This document shows, one piece after another, positions 52,804 to 60,800 of a stretch of DNA of 64,000 nt. The stretch comes from Limnohabitans sp. 2KL-51 (lineage in GTDB: Bacteria > Pseudomonadota > Gammaproteobacteria > Burkholderiales > Burkholderiaceae_C). The stretch covers positions 1-64,000 of the forward strand of contig NZ_NESJ01000008.1 of assembly GCF_003063645.1 (NCBI RefSeq), given 5' to 3'. Within the stretch, counting starts at the first letter, position 1. Each line of letters starts with the position of its first letter. The translations under genes and the position numbers were made by a program. The notes under the pieces were generated by a model. That model was not told the DNA's origin. It saw only the letters and a program-made list of their open reading frames with translations, and did no database searches.

Positions 52804-53813
52804 TGGCCGAGGCAGACAAAGCCGCAGCGGGAACGCCCGAGGAAGTCGCAGCAGCAGCTGCTGCTGCTGCAGAGGCGTTGCGGCCCATCATCATTGTCAA
52901 AAAAATCATCGCCGACGATGGCCATGCGGGAGCGCACGGCGGCGCCTGGAAAATCGCCCTGGCCGACATGATGACAGCCATGATGGCTTTCTTCTTGTTG
53001 ATGTGGCTGTTGGGTGCCAGCACCGAGGACAGGCGCAAAAGTGTGGCGGACTATTTCAGGCCCGCTTCCCACAGCCAGATCGTGTTTGGTGAAATGGCGG
53101 GCTCTAATGGTTTGTTCGGTGGCAAGTCCATCATCGACACCGATGGGTTCCCTTTCTCCGCCAAGCAGACCGCATTGCTTGAGCGTTTGACGCCTCAGGC
53201 CCAAGGTGGCCCTGGCGAAAGCTTTGGCTCATCCAAGGAAGAGAACAACAAGGACGGCCCCTCTGACCAAGACCCCGGCAAAGCCACGGGTTCCGGCTCA
53301 CCCGGCGAGGGTGGCGGCAGTGGCTCGTCAGGCCAGAAACAGGACAAGGAAAATTTCGACAAGATTGAAAAAGAGATCAAACAGAAATTGTCTGAAAGCA
53401 AAGAATTTGAAAAGCTCAAGGACCAGGTCAGCATCACGCGCGAGAAAGACGGTTTGCGCATTGAGGTGATCGACAAGGCCGACTTTGCCATGTACAGCTC
53501 TGGCGGCGCGGTGATGGGCAGCAAAGCGGCCGCCCTGATGGCCGAAGTGACCCAATCGCTCAAACCACTGCCCAACAAATTGTCGATTCGTGGGCATACC
53601 GACAGCATGGGTTTCGCACCCGACAGCATGCGCAACAATTGGACTTTGTCGACCGAGCGGGCCGATGCCACGCGGCAGTTCATGCAGTCCCAGGGCATCA
53701 GTGGCAATCGTTTCTCACGCATCGAGGGGGTGGCTGATACCAATCCCAAAGTACCGGGCAATGCTGCCGACCCGCGCAACCGCCGCGTCAGCATCACGGT
53801 GCTTAACCAGTAA
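52803..53813 (+). CDS. motB: Flagellar motor stator protein MotB
   Basis: This is a 336-residue protein. The single membrane helix is KIALADMMTAMMAFFLLMWL, with Asp 55 as the proton-carrying residue. A Gly/Ser-rich and charged linker (residues 135-205, e.g. GSGSPGEGGGSGSSGQ) precedes the OmpA-like peptidoglycan-binding domain with SIRGHTDSMGFAPDSMRNNW and LSTERADATRQFM. It starts after an unusual Ala-rich N-terminus (AAAAAAAAEAL). Coupled with motA. Confidence 0.95.
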   Translation: MAEADKAAAGTPEEVAAAAAAAAEALRPIIIVKKIIADDGHAGAHGGAWKIALADMMTAMMAFFLLMWLLGASTEDRRKSVADYFRPASHSQIVFGEMAGSNGLFGGKSIIDTDGFPFSAKQTALLERLTPQAQGGPGESFGSSKEENNKDGPSDQDPGKATGSGSPGEGGGSGSSGQKQDKENFDKIEKEIKQKLSESKEFEKLKDQVSITREKDGLRIEVIDKADFAMYSSGGAVMGSKAAALMAEVTQSLKPLPNKLSIRGHTDSMGFAPDSMRNNWTLSTERADATRQFMQSQGISGNRFSRIEGVADTNPKVPGNAADPRNRRVSITVLNQ

Positions 53814-53893
53814 TCAGGTGTGAATGCAACTTTATTGCACGTTAAGATGACTTATCGCCTTGGCTTGCGCCAACACCTTTTAAAGGTTTCCCC

Positions 53894-54391
53894 ATGTTGA
53901 AAAACACTGCAATCGGCATCGCCATTGGTCTTTTGGTCATGGGTGGCATCTGGGGCATGGTGCACCTCATGGGGGAAAGTCTTTCTGAGCCCAATCTGAC
54001 CGCCGAAAGCATGCCCGGTGACAGCAAGGGGGTGATGGATCTGATTTGCGAGCTGGAACTGGACCTGGACGGTCAACTGGCTTTGGGCATCAAGGAAAAC
54101 GAGCCCTCCAGGATCACCATGGCACAGATTGATTTCGAGAAAAAGTCAGGCTGGTACCAAGGCAAAATTGCCATCTCCGAAAGCCGTTCTGGGAGCCTGC
54201 AGCTGATGGGCACACGACTGAAGATTTACCGCCCTGCCATGTTTCAGCGGTTTGGCGTGATGATCACCGGCGAAGAGTTTGTCGTGGACCGCAAGACAGG
54301 ACGTTTTGTGCAATCCCTGAGCCTGAATGACGGGCGCAACGTCAAGCTCATCAAGGGCACTTGCGCCAAAGTGATCAAACCGCCGTTCTGA
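53894..54391 (+). CDS. Hypothetical single-pass membrane-anchored protein
   Basis: This is a 165-residue protein with an N-terminal helix (IGIAIGLLVMGGIWGMVHLM) and a soluble part of about 130 residues, probably periplasmic, rich in beta strands (DLICELELDLDGQLALGI, GKIAISESRSGSLQLMG). Not recognised. It is 80 bases after motB on the same strand, so it may be part of the motor operon, and it faces the sigma-54 activator gene tail to tail. Confidence 0.6.
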   Translation: MLKNTAIGIAIGLLVMGGIWGMVHLMGESLSEPNLTAESMPGDSKGVMDLICELELDLDGQLALGIKENEPSRITMAQIDFEKKSGWYQGKIAISESRSGSLQLMGTRLKIYRPAMFQRFGVMITGEEFVVDRKTGRFVQSLSLNDGRNVKLIKGTCAKVIKPPF

Positions 54392-54433
54392 GTTCGACCA
54401 CAATGGGTCTGCAACGCCTTTCCTTAAGACTTC

Positions 54434-55705
54434 TCAGGCCATGCCGCGCAGTTCGTACTTGTTGATTTTTTCGATGAGTGTGGTTCTTTGCAGCTGCAGC
54501 AGCTTGGCCGTTTGAGACACATTGCCTTGGGTGCGGCTGAGGGCTTGCTCGATCAGGTTACGCTCGATGTCGATCAGGTGTTGCTTGAGCGAGATGCCGT
54601 CGGGCGGCAGGGTCTGAATGCCTTGAGCCAGCAAGATGACTTCTTCGACCGAACTCATTTCGTCGTTGGAGGCAGACAAAGGCATGGGGGCGAAGGCGGC
54701 TCGGGGGACGGGAGCAGGGTTGTCGCTGCCTGCAAACAAATGGCTCAGCGGATCATTGTCAGCCCAGGGGCTTTCGGCGTCACCAGTTGTGGCGGCTATC
54801 CAGTTGGGCTCTTCCGGTGCCAAAGCGTCTTGCGGGGCCAAGGATTCTTGCGGGGCCGAAGCGGCTGCCATGAGCGAAGGCTGCGGGGCTGGCGTGGGCA
54901 TTTGGCTCAGGCGTTGGGCCTGCAAAGCGGCCAGGCCCGAAGGCATCATGCAGGCGGGCACGGTGTGCACCTGCAGGGTTTGCGAGGGGAACAGCGTCGA
55001 GAAGCGGTCCACCAGGTTGGACAATTCGCGCACATTGCCCGGCCAGGCGTAGGCCTGCAGCATCAGCAGCGTGTCGGTTGCAAACTTCAGGGGGCGGTTG
55101 CCGGGCAGGGTGTGCTTTTGCGCATAAAACTGCAGCAAGGCAGCGATGTCGTCAGGCCGCTCACGCAAGGCGGTGGTGGTGATGGGCAAGACATTGATAC
55201 GGTAATACAGGTCTTCCCGGAAACGCCCCGCAGCCACTTCTGATTCGAGGTTTTTGTGGGTGGCCGCGACCACACGCACGTCCACCGGCACTTCACGCGA
55301 GGCGCCCACGGGCAAGAGGCAGCGCTCTTGCAAGACGCGCAGCAACTTGACTTGCATGTCCATGGGCAGGTCGCCGATTTCGTCCAGAAACAGGGTGCCG
55401 CCGTGCGCCAACTCGAATCGGCCCAAACGGTCGGCCACAGCCCCCGTGAAGGCGCCTTTGCGGTGACCGAACAGTTCGCTTTCGATCAGCTCGCGCGGGA
55501 TGGCCCCGCAGTTGATGGGCACAAAGGGGCCGCCAGCGCGAGGGCCTTGGGCATGCAAGGCCTGGGCCACCAGTTCTTTGCCAGTGCCACTTTCGCCGGT
55601 GACCAGGGCTGTCGAAGATGACGCCGCCAAAGTCTGGATGAGTTCTCGCAAAAACTGCGTCGCTCGGCTTTGTCCAATGATTTGGGTTTTGGCGCTGGCT
55701 TTCAT
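54434..55705 (-). CDS. Sigma-54-dependent flagellar-type activator (FlrC/FleQ-like)
   Basis: This is a 423-residue protein lacking a receiver domain. The AAA+ domain starts at once: GESGTGKE 37-44 (Walker A), GAFTGA 84-89 (sigma-54 contact), [10 protein letters not shown] 105-114 (Walker B), and [15 protein letters not shown] near 225. Residues 260-360 are a low-complexity linker rich in Ala, Pro and Gln. The Fis-type helix-turn-helix is at the end ([20 protein letters not shown] then [13 protein letters not shown]). The absence of an input domain suggests control by expression or a partner. Confidence 0.87.
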   Translation of the reverse strand: MKASAKTQIIGQSRATQFLRELIQTLAASSSTALVTGESGTGKELVAQALHAQGPRAGGPFVPINCGAIPRELIESELFGHRKGAFTGAVADRLGRFELAHGGTLFLDEIGDLPMDMQVKLLRVLQERCLLPVGASREVPVDVRVVAATHKNLESEVAAGRFREDLYYRINVLPITTTALRERPDDIAALLQFYAQKHTLPGNRPLKFATDTLLMLQAYAWPGNVRELSNLVDRFSTLFPSQTLQVHTVPACMMPSGLAALQAQRLSQMPTPAPQPSLMAAASAPQESLAPQDALAPEEPNWIAATTGDAESPWADNDPLSHLFAGSDNPAPVPRAAFAPMPLSASNDEMSSVEEVILLAQGIQTLPPDGISLKQHLIDIERNLIEQALSRTQGNVSQTAKLLQLQRTTLIEKINKYELRGMA

Positions 55706-56057
55706 GTCAATTCAGTGTGGGGTGGGACCAAGCGGCGTTCGGGGCATGCCGATCTGGCAAGTTGCACTGAAAGCGCCAAGCCGCAGTTGAAGAGCAGGTG
55801 TCGGTCATTTCACTGGCTGTTTTATCAATTAAAAATCACACTTTAGCAAGTATTTCCAAAAAATACAGTTTTATCATAAAAAATAATAATTTTATAGTTC
55901 ACATTTGGATTTTTATTTGTCGAAAAATGACCCCACAGACGCTGCAAAGCCCGGCTGCAACTCAAGACCTGGACATTACTGTCGATGTATGCATCAAGAC
56001 ACAACACATCCACCCGCCGCTTTGGTTGGCGTGGGTGCCCGTTCATGGAGAAGCACA
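55706..56057. other. Divergent intergenic region
   Basis: It separates the sigma-54 activator (minus) from the flgP-like gene (plus). It holds the sigma-54-type promoter at 55763-55779 and an AT-rich block (about 55805-55925) likely to contain the plus-strand promoter, though no clear sigma-28 or sigma-54 site was found for that direction. No gene is seen. Confidence 0.5.
55763..55779 (-). promoter_or_regulatory. Sigma-54-type promoter of the activator gene
   Basis: The minus strand reads TTGGCGCTTTCAGTGCA, with the -24 GG and -12 GC exactly 10 bases apart, and matches YTGGCACGRNNNTTGCW at 11 of 14 defined positions. Expected start near 55752, about 45 bases before the ATG at 55705. Confidence 0.6.
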
Positions 56058-56552
56058 ATGACCCGTAACCGATCACTGGCAGCCGCCTTGCTGACCACCT
56101 TGGCCTTGGCCGGATGCCAATCCGTGCCCTTGAACATCATGGGCCAGGACAGCACGGTCACGTCAAGCCCGGCCCCCTCAATGGTCAGCCCCTTGGTGGA
56201 AAAACGTGAAACCCTGGTGGCCACCGGTTACGCCGTGATCAGCGTGCAAAACCACAAGAACCCGGCCCAGCAACGTCTGTTGGCGATCCGTGCTTCCAAA
56301 CTGGACGCCTACCGCTCATTGACCGAACAGGTCTATGGCCAGCAACTCGACGCCACCACCACGGTGGCCGACATGACGGTGATGAGCGACACCTTCCGCG
56401 CCAAGGTGGAGGGCGTGATTTATGGCGCCACCATGGTCAGCATCACCCCGGTGGGTGAAGACACTTACGAGACCACCATGTCGCTGGACCAGTACGTGGT
56501 GCGCGATTTACGTGCCTTGTACTTGGGTCAGATGGCTTCGCGCCGCCGCTGA
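56058..56552 (+). CDS. flgP: FlgP-like outer-membrane lipoprotein
   Basis: This is a 164-residue lipoprotein with the lipobox LALAGC near residues 15-20. The mature part has ATGYAVISVQNHKNPAQQRL and LAIRASKLDAYRSLTEQVYG, the LPP20/FlgP pattern, and ends with YVVRDLRALYLGQMASRRR. FlgP forms an outer ring of the flagellar basal body. ATG at 56058 with GGAG 7 bases upstream. The open frame reaches further back but without homology. Confidence 0.8.
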   Translation: MTRNRSLAAALLTTLALAGCQSVPLNIMGQDSTVTSSPAPSMVSPLVEKRETLVATGYAVISVQNHKNPAQQRLLAIRASKLDAYRSLTEQVYGQQLDATTTVADMTVMSDTFRAKVEGVIYGATMVSITPVGEDTYETTMSLDQYVVRDLRALYLGQMASRRR

Positions 56553-56577
56553 TCGCCCCTCGGATTGGAATGACCCC

Positions 56578-57825
56578 ATGCTGGCCCTTTTGAACTCGCC
56601 CCGCCCTGCCTGGCTGCGCATCAGCGCTGCCGTGCTGGCCTGTGCGCTGGCCAGTGGAGCCGCTGCCCAAAGCCCCAGCCCTGCCGAGTTGGCGGCCAAA
56701 GCGCTGGCTTCGGCCCCGGTGCAGGCGTTGTTGAATGCCCAAGCCCAGTCGGCCAAGGCCGCCCAGAATAACCCTCAAAAAGAATACGACGCCCAGCTGG
56801 CCGCCATCCGTCAGGCGATTTTGGAAGCGACCCTGGATCGGCCCACACGGGTGGTCAGCACGGCCTGGGTGGACGACAAGGGGGCTTTGCACGAGAGCGC
56901 CCATTTCCACTCCGAGGCGCAGGTGCGCGGCGTGCGGGTCTTGTCTTATGTACAAGGCGACGAACCCGTGACCCAGGTCAGCGCCGAGGTCTTGCCCTGG
57001 GGCTGGAAGCCGGTAGGCGCAGACCAAAGCTGCAAGGCTCCGCCCCGTCCCTGGCGTTTGCCTTTGGGCGTGCAGGTCGTGATGCCCGAGGGTTTCAGTG
57101 GCCCGCAGCTGTTTGCCAGCCAGACCCTGGTGGGTTTGGCGCAACAGGCGTGGAGCCAGAACATGCAGGTCTCTCAGCGCTGGCGCACGCACAATGTGAC
57201 GCAAGTGGCCCCACAGTTGGACAACGCTTACATGCGCGCCCTCACCGGCCAGACCGAGGAGCGCAGCGGCTGGATGGCCGAGATTTCGCTGCAGCCGCAC
57301 GCACCGGCGGAGGCACGGTCTTGGACGGATCGCCTGAGCTTGAACCAAAGCGCCCCGCCGTTGCGCTGGACACTGAGCTTGCGCCTGGGCCAAAAGCTCA
57401 GCCCGGCCTCGCGCCTGGTGCCCCAGTGGCAAATCGAACAAATCATCTCGGTCGCTCCCCTGGCCCTGTCGCATAGCCCCACGGCGTGGGCGCAGCAAAT
57501 GCAGGGCCTGCTGCAAGAGCGCATGCGCCAATGGGTGGCCCAGCTGGACAAGCAAACCGAGTGCGAACCGGTGCAGTTCCATGTGCGCCGCCAAGGCACG
57601 CAGTCCCTCGAGCTGCAAGCGGGCTTTGACAGCGGATTGCGCCCCGGTGACCGCGTGCTTTTGATGGACCCTGCCCATGTGCCGGCCCGCATGCTGGAAC
57701 CTGGGGTGGCCCAGCACCTGGCTCTGGCCCAAGTGGTCAAGGTCGGCTCACACCGCACCGAGCTGCAACAATTGGCAGGCCCGGCTCTGGCCTCGCATGG
57801 CGCCTGGATGGCCCTGCCCTTGTGA
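56578..57825 (+). CDS. flgT: FlgT-like flagellar assembly protein
   Basis: This is a 415-residue exported protein with a signal peptide (1-30, ending SGAAA). The N-terminal domain has the BON/LPP20-like arrangement (ATLDRPTRVVSTAWVDD ...), a middle domain, and a C-terminal domain with GLRPGDRVLLMDP, the SH3-like end of FlgT. It would form the H-ring with FlgP around the basal body. ATG at 56578 begins MLALLNSPRP. The overlap with the next gene is 4 bp. Confidence 0.65.
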   Translation: MLALLNSPRPAWLRISAAVLACALASGAAAQSPSPAELAAKALASAPVQALLNAQAQSAKAAQNNPQKEYDAQLAAIRQAILEATLDRPTRVVSTAWVDDKGALHESAHFHSEAQVRGVRVLSYVQGDEPVTQVSAEVLPWGWKPVGADQSCKAPPRPWRLPLGVQVVMPEGFSGPQLFASQTLVGLAQQAWSQNMQVSQRWRTHNVTQVAPQLDNAYMRALTGQTEERSGWMAEISLQPHAPAEARSWTDRLSLNQSAPPLRWTLSLRLGQKLSPASRLVPQWQIEQIISVAPLALSHSPTAWAQQMQGLLQERMRQWVAQLDKQTECEPVQFHVRRQGTQSLELQAGFDSGLRPGDRVLLMDPAHVPARMLEPGVAQHLALAQVVKVGSHRTELQQLAGPALASHGAWMALPL

Positions 57826-58415
57826 ACCTGTTCAACCCGAACCACAATACCCTCATGACTTCTGCCGTCTGCTCTCACCGTCACTTGGCCACTTGGTTGC
57901 TGGGCAGCTGCGCGCTGGTCAGCTGGAGCTCGGCAGCTTGGTCGACTGAATCGGCCGGGGCCCTTGCGCTGAAAGCCCTGCTGGGCCCGCAAGCCGCGTT
58001 CCAGCAAATGGGCGGCTTGCCGCCAACACCGGCCCACTCGGCCGGCGGTCCTGCGCAAGCCAGCCCTCCAGCCTTAACCTCCGCAGCCTCAGCCATGGCT
58101 GGCAGCATGGTCACCGTGCAACGCGGCGAGACGCTGGACCGCGTCATCCGCAGGGCGTTGCCCGATGTCCCTTTGCATCCTGACGTTTTGCGCAAGGCCT
58201 TTGTGAGCCTGAACCCGCAGGTTTTTCCATCGGGATCTCCCCATCAGATGCGGTCTGGGGCCCAATTGAAGGTGCCCAGCATGCCGGCCTTGCGCCAGAT
58301 GGTGTTGAGCCAGCACCCGGGGGCAGCAGCTTTGTTCCAAGGGGCTGAAGAGCAGGCACCACAAAAGGCCGCGCCCGACCCGAACGACCAGCGCCGCTGG
58401 GTGCGTTACCCCTGA
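57822..58415 (+). CDS. Exported FimV/LysM-like protein
   Basis: This is a 197-residue protein. A signal peptide is followed by an Ala/Pro-rich stretch and a LysM-like domain: VTVQRGETLDRVIRRALPDV, FVSLNPQVFPSGSP and GAQLKVPSMPAL, the form found at the N-terminus of FimV. Peptidoglycan binding is inferred. The start is a GTG overlapping the previous stop (GTGA); an ATG at 57855 is an alternative. Role in the flagellar set is unknown. Confidence 0.6.
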   Translation: MNLFNPNHNTLMTSAVCSHRHLATWLLGSCALVSWSSAAWSTESAGALALKALLGPQAAFQQMGGLPPTPAHSAGGPAQASPPALTSAASAMAGSMVTVQRGETLDRVIRRALPDVPLHPDVLRKAFVSLNPQVFPSGSPHQMRSGAQLKVPSMPALRQMVLSQHPGAAALFQGAEEQAPQKAAPDPNDQRRWVRYP

Positions 58416-58434
58416 TCGCAGCGCAGGCCGAAGC

Positions 58435-59553
58435 ATGATCACCGGGGCTGAAACCGCCCACCTCAACCCCAAAATTCCCACCATTTACCTGGAAGGGAAA
58501 TTGCCCTTGGTGGTCGAACGCAGCGCCGCCGAACTGGGCTTGCGCGACGGCCAGGTGATTCAATCCACCGTCGAGAACCGTCAAGACCGGATCCGTCTGA
58601 TCCTGCAAGACCCCGCACAAGCCGGCCGTTTCATCGACTTGCCCAAAGACCTGCCCGCGGGGTTGCGCCTGGCCTCTGGCGACACCGCTTTGTTTCGGGT
58701 GCAGTTGCAAAACGACGGCTCAATTTGGCTGCGCCCGCTGCAAGCCACCGGTGCAACGCCCCCAGCAGCCGCTGCACCTTTGGCGCAAATGCCCAACCGC
58801 ATGCAGCAGCTGGGATTCAGACCCCCCGACATGGGTGCCCTGGCCCTGCTGCTGCGCCCGGGCGGTCTGGACAGCCTGTTGCAAAGCCTGAACCCAGCGT
58901 CTCCCGAGCTGGCAGCACTGCAGCAGTGGCAACGCTTGCGCCCAAGCATGGCCCAACTGACCCCAGAAAAACTGCAGCAACTCATGCAGCGCAGCGGCCT
59001 GATGACCGAAGCTTTGCTGTCACAGGGCCACGGCAGTGGTCTGGTTGACTTGAAGTCGGGCCTGCGGCAGTTGTTGCGTCTGCTGCAAAGCACGAGCCAC
59101 GAGGCGACGAGCCGTGTGCAGGATGCCATCGACGACATCGAGTCGCACCAATTCACTGCGGCCGAAACCCTGACGGGGCGCGAATGGGTGTTTTCGATGA
59201 TGCTGCCTTTTTCGGACGCCGAACCCGTGGCGCTGCGATTTGTGCGGGGCCGCAGCAGGCGTGGCGAAGAAAAGGCACCGCTGGTCATTCACTTGCACAC
59301 CCGCAACCGCGAACTGGGCGAAGTGTGGCTGCAAACACGCATCAGCGACCAGACCGAAGTCGACATGGTCATGTGGGCCTTGCGCGAGGATGTGGTGAAA
59401 CGGGCACGCGACCTGACGCCCAATTTGGCCGAAGAGCTGGACAGCGCAGGCCTGAACATGACCCGGCTGCAAATCATCCACGGCCCAGGTCCTTCCGAGC
59501 CCATGCCCTGGAACCCGCCCGAAACCGGCAGCTTGCTGGATGTGCAGACATGA
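58435..59553 (+). CDS. FliK-like hook-length control protein
   Basis: This is a 372-residue protein. The N-terminal half is hydrophobic and Gln/Leu-rich. The C-terminal part (270-360), with APLVIHLHTRNRELGEVWLQ and AEELDSAGLNMTRLQIIHG, matches the Flg_hook domain of FliK-like proteins, which switch the export apparatus from hook to filament substrates. A paralogue of a main fliK elsewhere cannot be excluded. The stop overlaps the next start by 4 bp. Confidence 0.7.
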   Translation: MITGAETAHLNPKIPTIYLEGKLPLVVERSAAELGLRDGQVIQSTVENRQDRIRLILQDPAQAGRFIDLPKDLPAGLRLASGDTALFRVQLQNDGSIWLRPLQATGATPPAAAAPLAQMPNRMQQLGFRPPDMGALALLLRPGGLDSLLQSLNPASPELAALQQWQRLRPSMAQLTPEKLQQLMQRSGLMTEALLSQGHGSGLVDLKSGLRQLLRLLQSTSHEATSRVQDAIDDIESHQFTAAETLTGREWVFSMMLPFSDAEPVALRFVRGRSRRGEEKAPLVIHLHTRNRELGEVWLQTRISDQTEVDMVMWALREDVVKRARDLTPNLAEELDSAGLNMTRLQIIHGPGPSEPMPWNPPETGSLLDVQT

Positions 59554-59828
59554 AAGCCCCACTGAAGGAAGCGATTGCGCTGGAGTATGGCAAGCGCAAA
59601 ACCCCCATCATCAGCGCCAGGGGTGAAGACGAGTTGGCCCAACGCATCATCGACGAAGCTCAGCGCCACGGCGTGTACGTGGCCGAGGACCCCCAGCTGC
59701 TGGCCTTGCTCAGCCGCATCGACCTGGACAAGGAAATTCCTCCCGAGCTTTACACCGCCGTGGCCGTGATTTTGTCTTGGGTCTACTGGCTCAAGGGCAT
59801 GCGCCCGGGCGACGAAAAAACCCCGTAA
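59550..59828 (+). CDS. FlhB C-terminal-domain homologue (FhlB-type)
   Basis: This is a 92-residue protein. EAIALEYGKRKTPIISARGE then AQRHGVYVAEDPQLLALLSR and IPPELYTAVAVILSWVYWLK match the C-terminal cytoplasmic domain of FlhB after the cleavage site. It has no membrane part and no NPTH. Short homologues of this kind (FhlB) can replace or support the FlhB C-terminal part in export. ATGA overlap with the FliK-like gene supports a joint role in substrate switching. Confidence 0.85.
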   Translation: MKAPLKEAIALEYGKRKTPIISARGEDELAQRIIDEAQRHGVYVAEDPQLLALLSRIDLDKEIPPELYTAVAVILSWVYWLKGMRPGDEKTP

Positions 59829-59921
59829 TTCGCCCCGCCTGGCTAACCACAGCTGGGCACATTCAGTCGCAAACCTAGGGTAAACACCAGGCAATCCCAA
59901 GCCTTCTGGTACGCACAATAT

Positions 59922-59938
59922 GGTTATCAGCAATAACC
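59922..59938. promoter_or_regulatory. Inverted repeat upstream of the hydroxycinnamate-type operon
   Basis: GGTTAT CAGCA ATAACC: 6-bp perfect arms around 5 bases, 43 bases before the crotonase ATG. Likely a regulator-binding site of the operon; the regulator gene is not in the window. Confidence 0.4.
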
Positions 59939-59980
59939 TTATTGCACTTTCTGCTCCAGACCCGCCTAGGACCCTTTGCG

Positions 59981-60787
59981 ATGAACATCTCTCCCCACCC
60001 CATCCTGGAACGAGCCGCCGCCCATGGCGTTAGTCTGGACATGCAAGGCGCTGTGGCCGTGGTGCGCCTGTGCCGCCCGGCCAAGCGCAATGCGCTCAAC
60101 GACGCCCTGATTGAAGCGCTGCGTGATGTGTTTCAGAACTTGCCCCCCGAAGCCCGCGCCGCGGTGATTCACGGTGAGGGCGACCACTTTTGCGCCGGGC
60201 TGGATTTGTCGGAGCTCAAGGAGCGCGACGCCGGCGAAGGCATTCACCACTCGCGCGGCTGGCATGTGGCGCTGAACGCGGTGGAACAAGGCCGCGTGCC
60301 CGTGGTCAGTGCGCTGCACGGCGCGGTGGTGGGTGGCGGGTTGGAGCTGGCCAGCGCCAGCCACATCCGCGTGGCCGACGAGAGCACTTTTTACGCGCTG
60401 CCCGAAGGCACACGCGGCATCTTTGTGGGCGGCGGCGGTTCGGTGCGGGTGCCCAAATTGATCGGCACGGCGCGCATGATCGACATGATGCTCACGGGCC
60501 GTGTGTACGACGCGCAAGAGGGCGAGCGCGTGGGCTTTGCCCAATACCTTGTGCCCACCGGCACGGCTTTGGCCAAGGCCATCGAGCTGGCCACCCGCAT
60601 CGCCACCAACGCGCCGCTGACCAACTTTGCGCTCACGCACGCCATGCCCCGCATTGCCGAACAACCGGCAGACCATGGCCTGTTCACCGAAGCCCTGATG
60701 GCCTCGATCGCCCAAGCCGCCCCCGAAGCCAAAGCCCGTGTCCGCGCCTTCCTGGAAGGCAAGGCGGCCAAGGTGCAAAAAAGCTGA
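59981..60787 (+). CDS. Crotonase-family enoyl-CoA hydratase
   Basis: This is a 268-residue crotonase. GEGDHFCAGLDLSELKERDA near 65-85 and SALHGAVVGGGLELASASHI near 107-127 give the two oxyanion-hole loops, and ALPEGTRGIFVGGGGSVRVP follows. The nearby feruloyl-CoA synthase suggests hydration of a CoA-linked hydroxycinnamic acid side chain, but the sequence is not clearly the hydratase-lyase of vanillin formation. ATG at 59981 is the first of an unbroken set of three genes. Confidence 0.85.
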   Translation: MNISPHPILERAAAHGVSLDMQGAVAVVRLCRPAKRNALNDALIEALRDVFQNLPPEARAAVIHGEGDHFCAGLDLSELKERDAGEGIHHSRGWHVALNAVEQGRVPVVSALHGAVVGGGLELASASHIRVADESTFYALPEGTRGIFVGGGGSVRVPKLIGTARMIDMMLTGRVYDAQEGERVGFAQYLVPTGTALAKAIELATRIATNAPLTNFALTHAMPRIAEQPADHGLFTEALMASIAQAAPEAKARVRAFLEGKAAKVQKS

Positions 60788-60800
60788 CCCGGAGAAGCGC

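Noticed and set aside
54392-54433. Terminator between the convergent hypothetical and activator genes
   Set aside because: No clear stem with a T-tract was found in the 42 bases.
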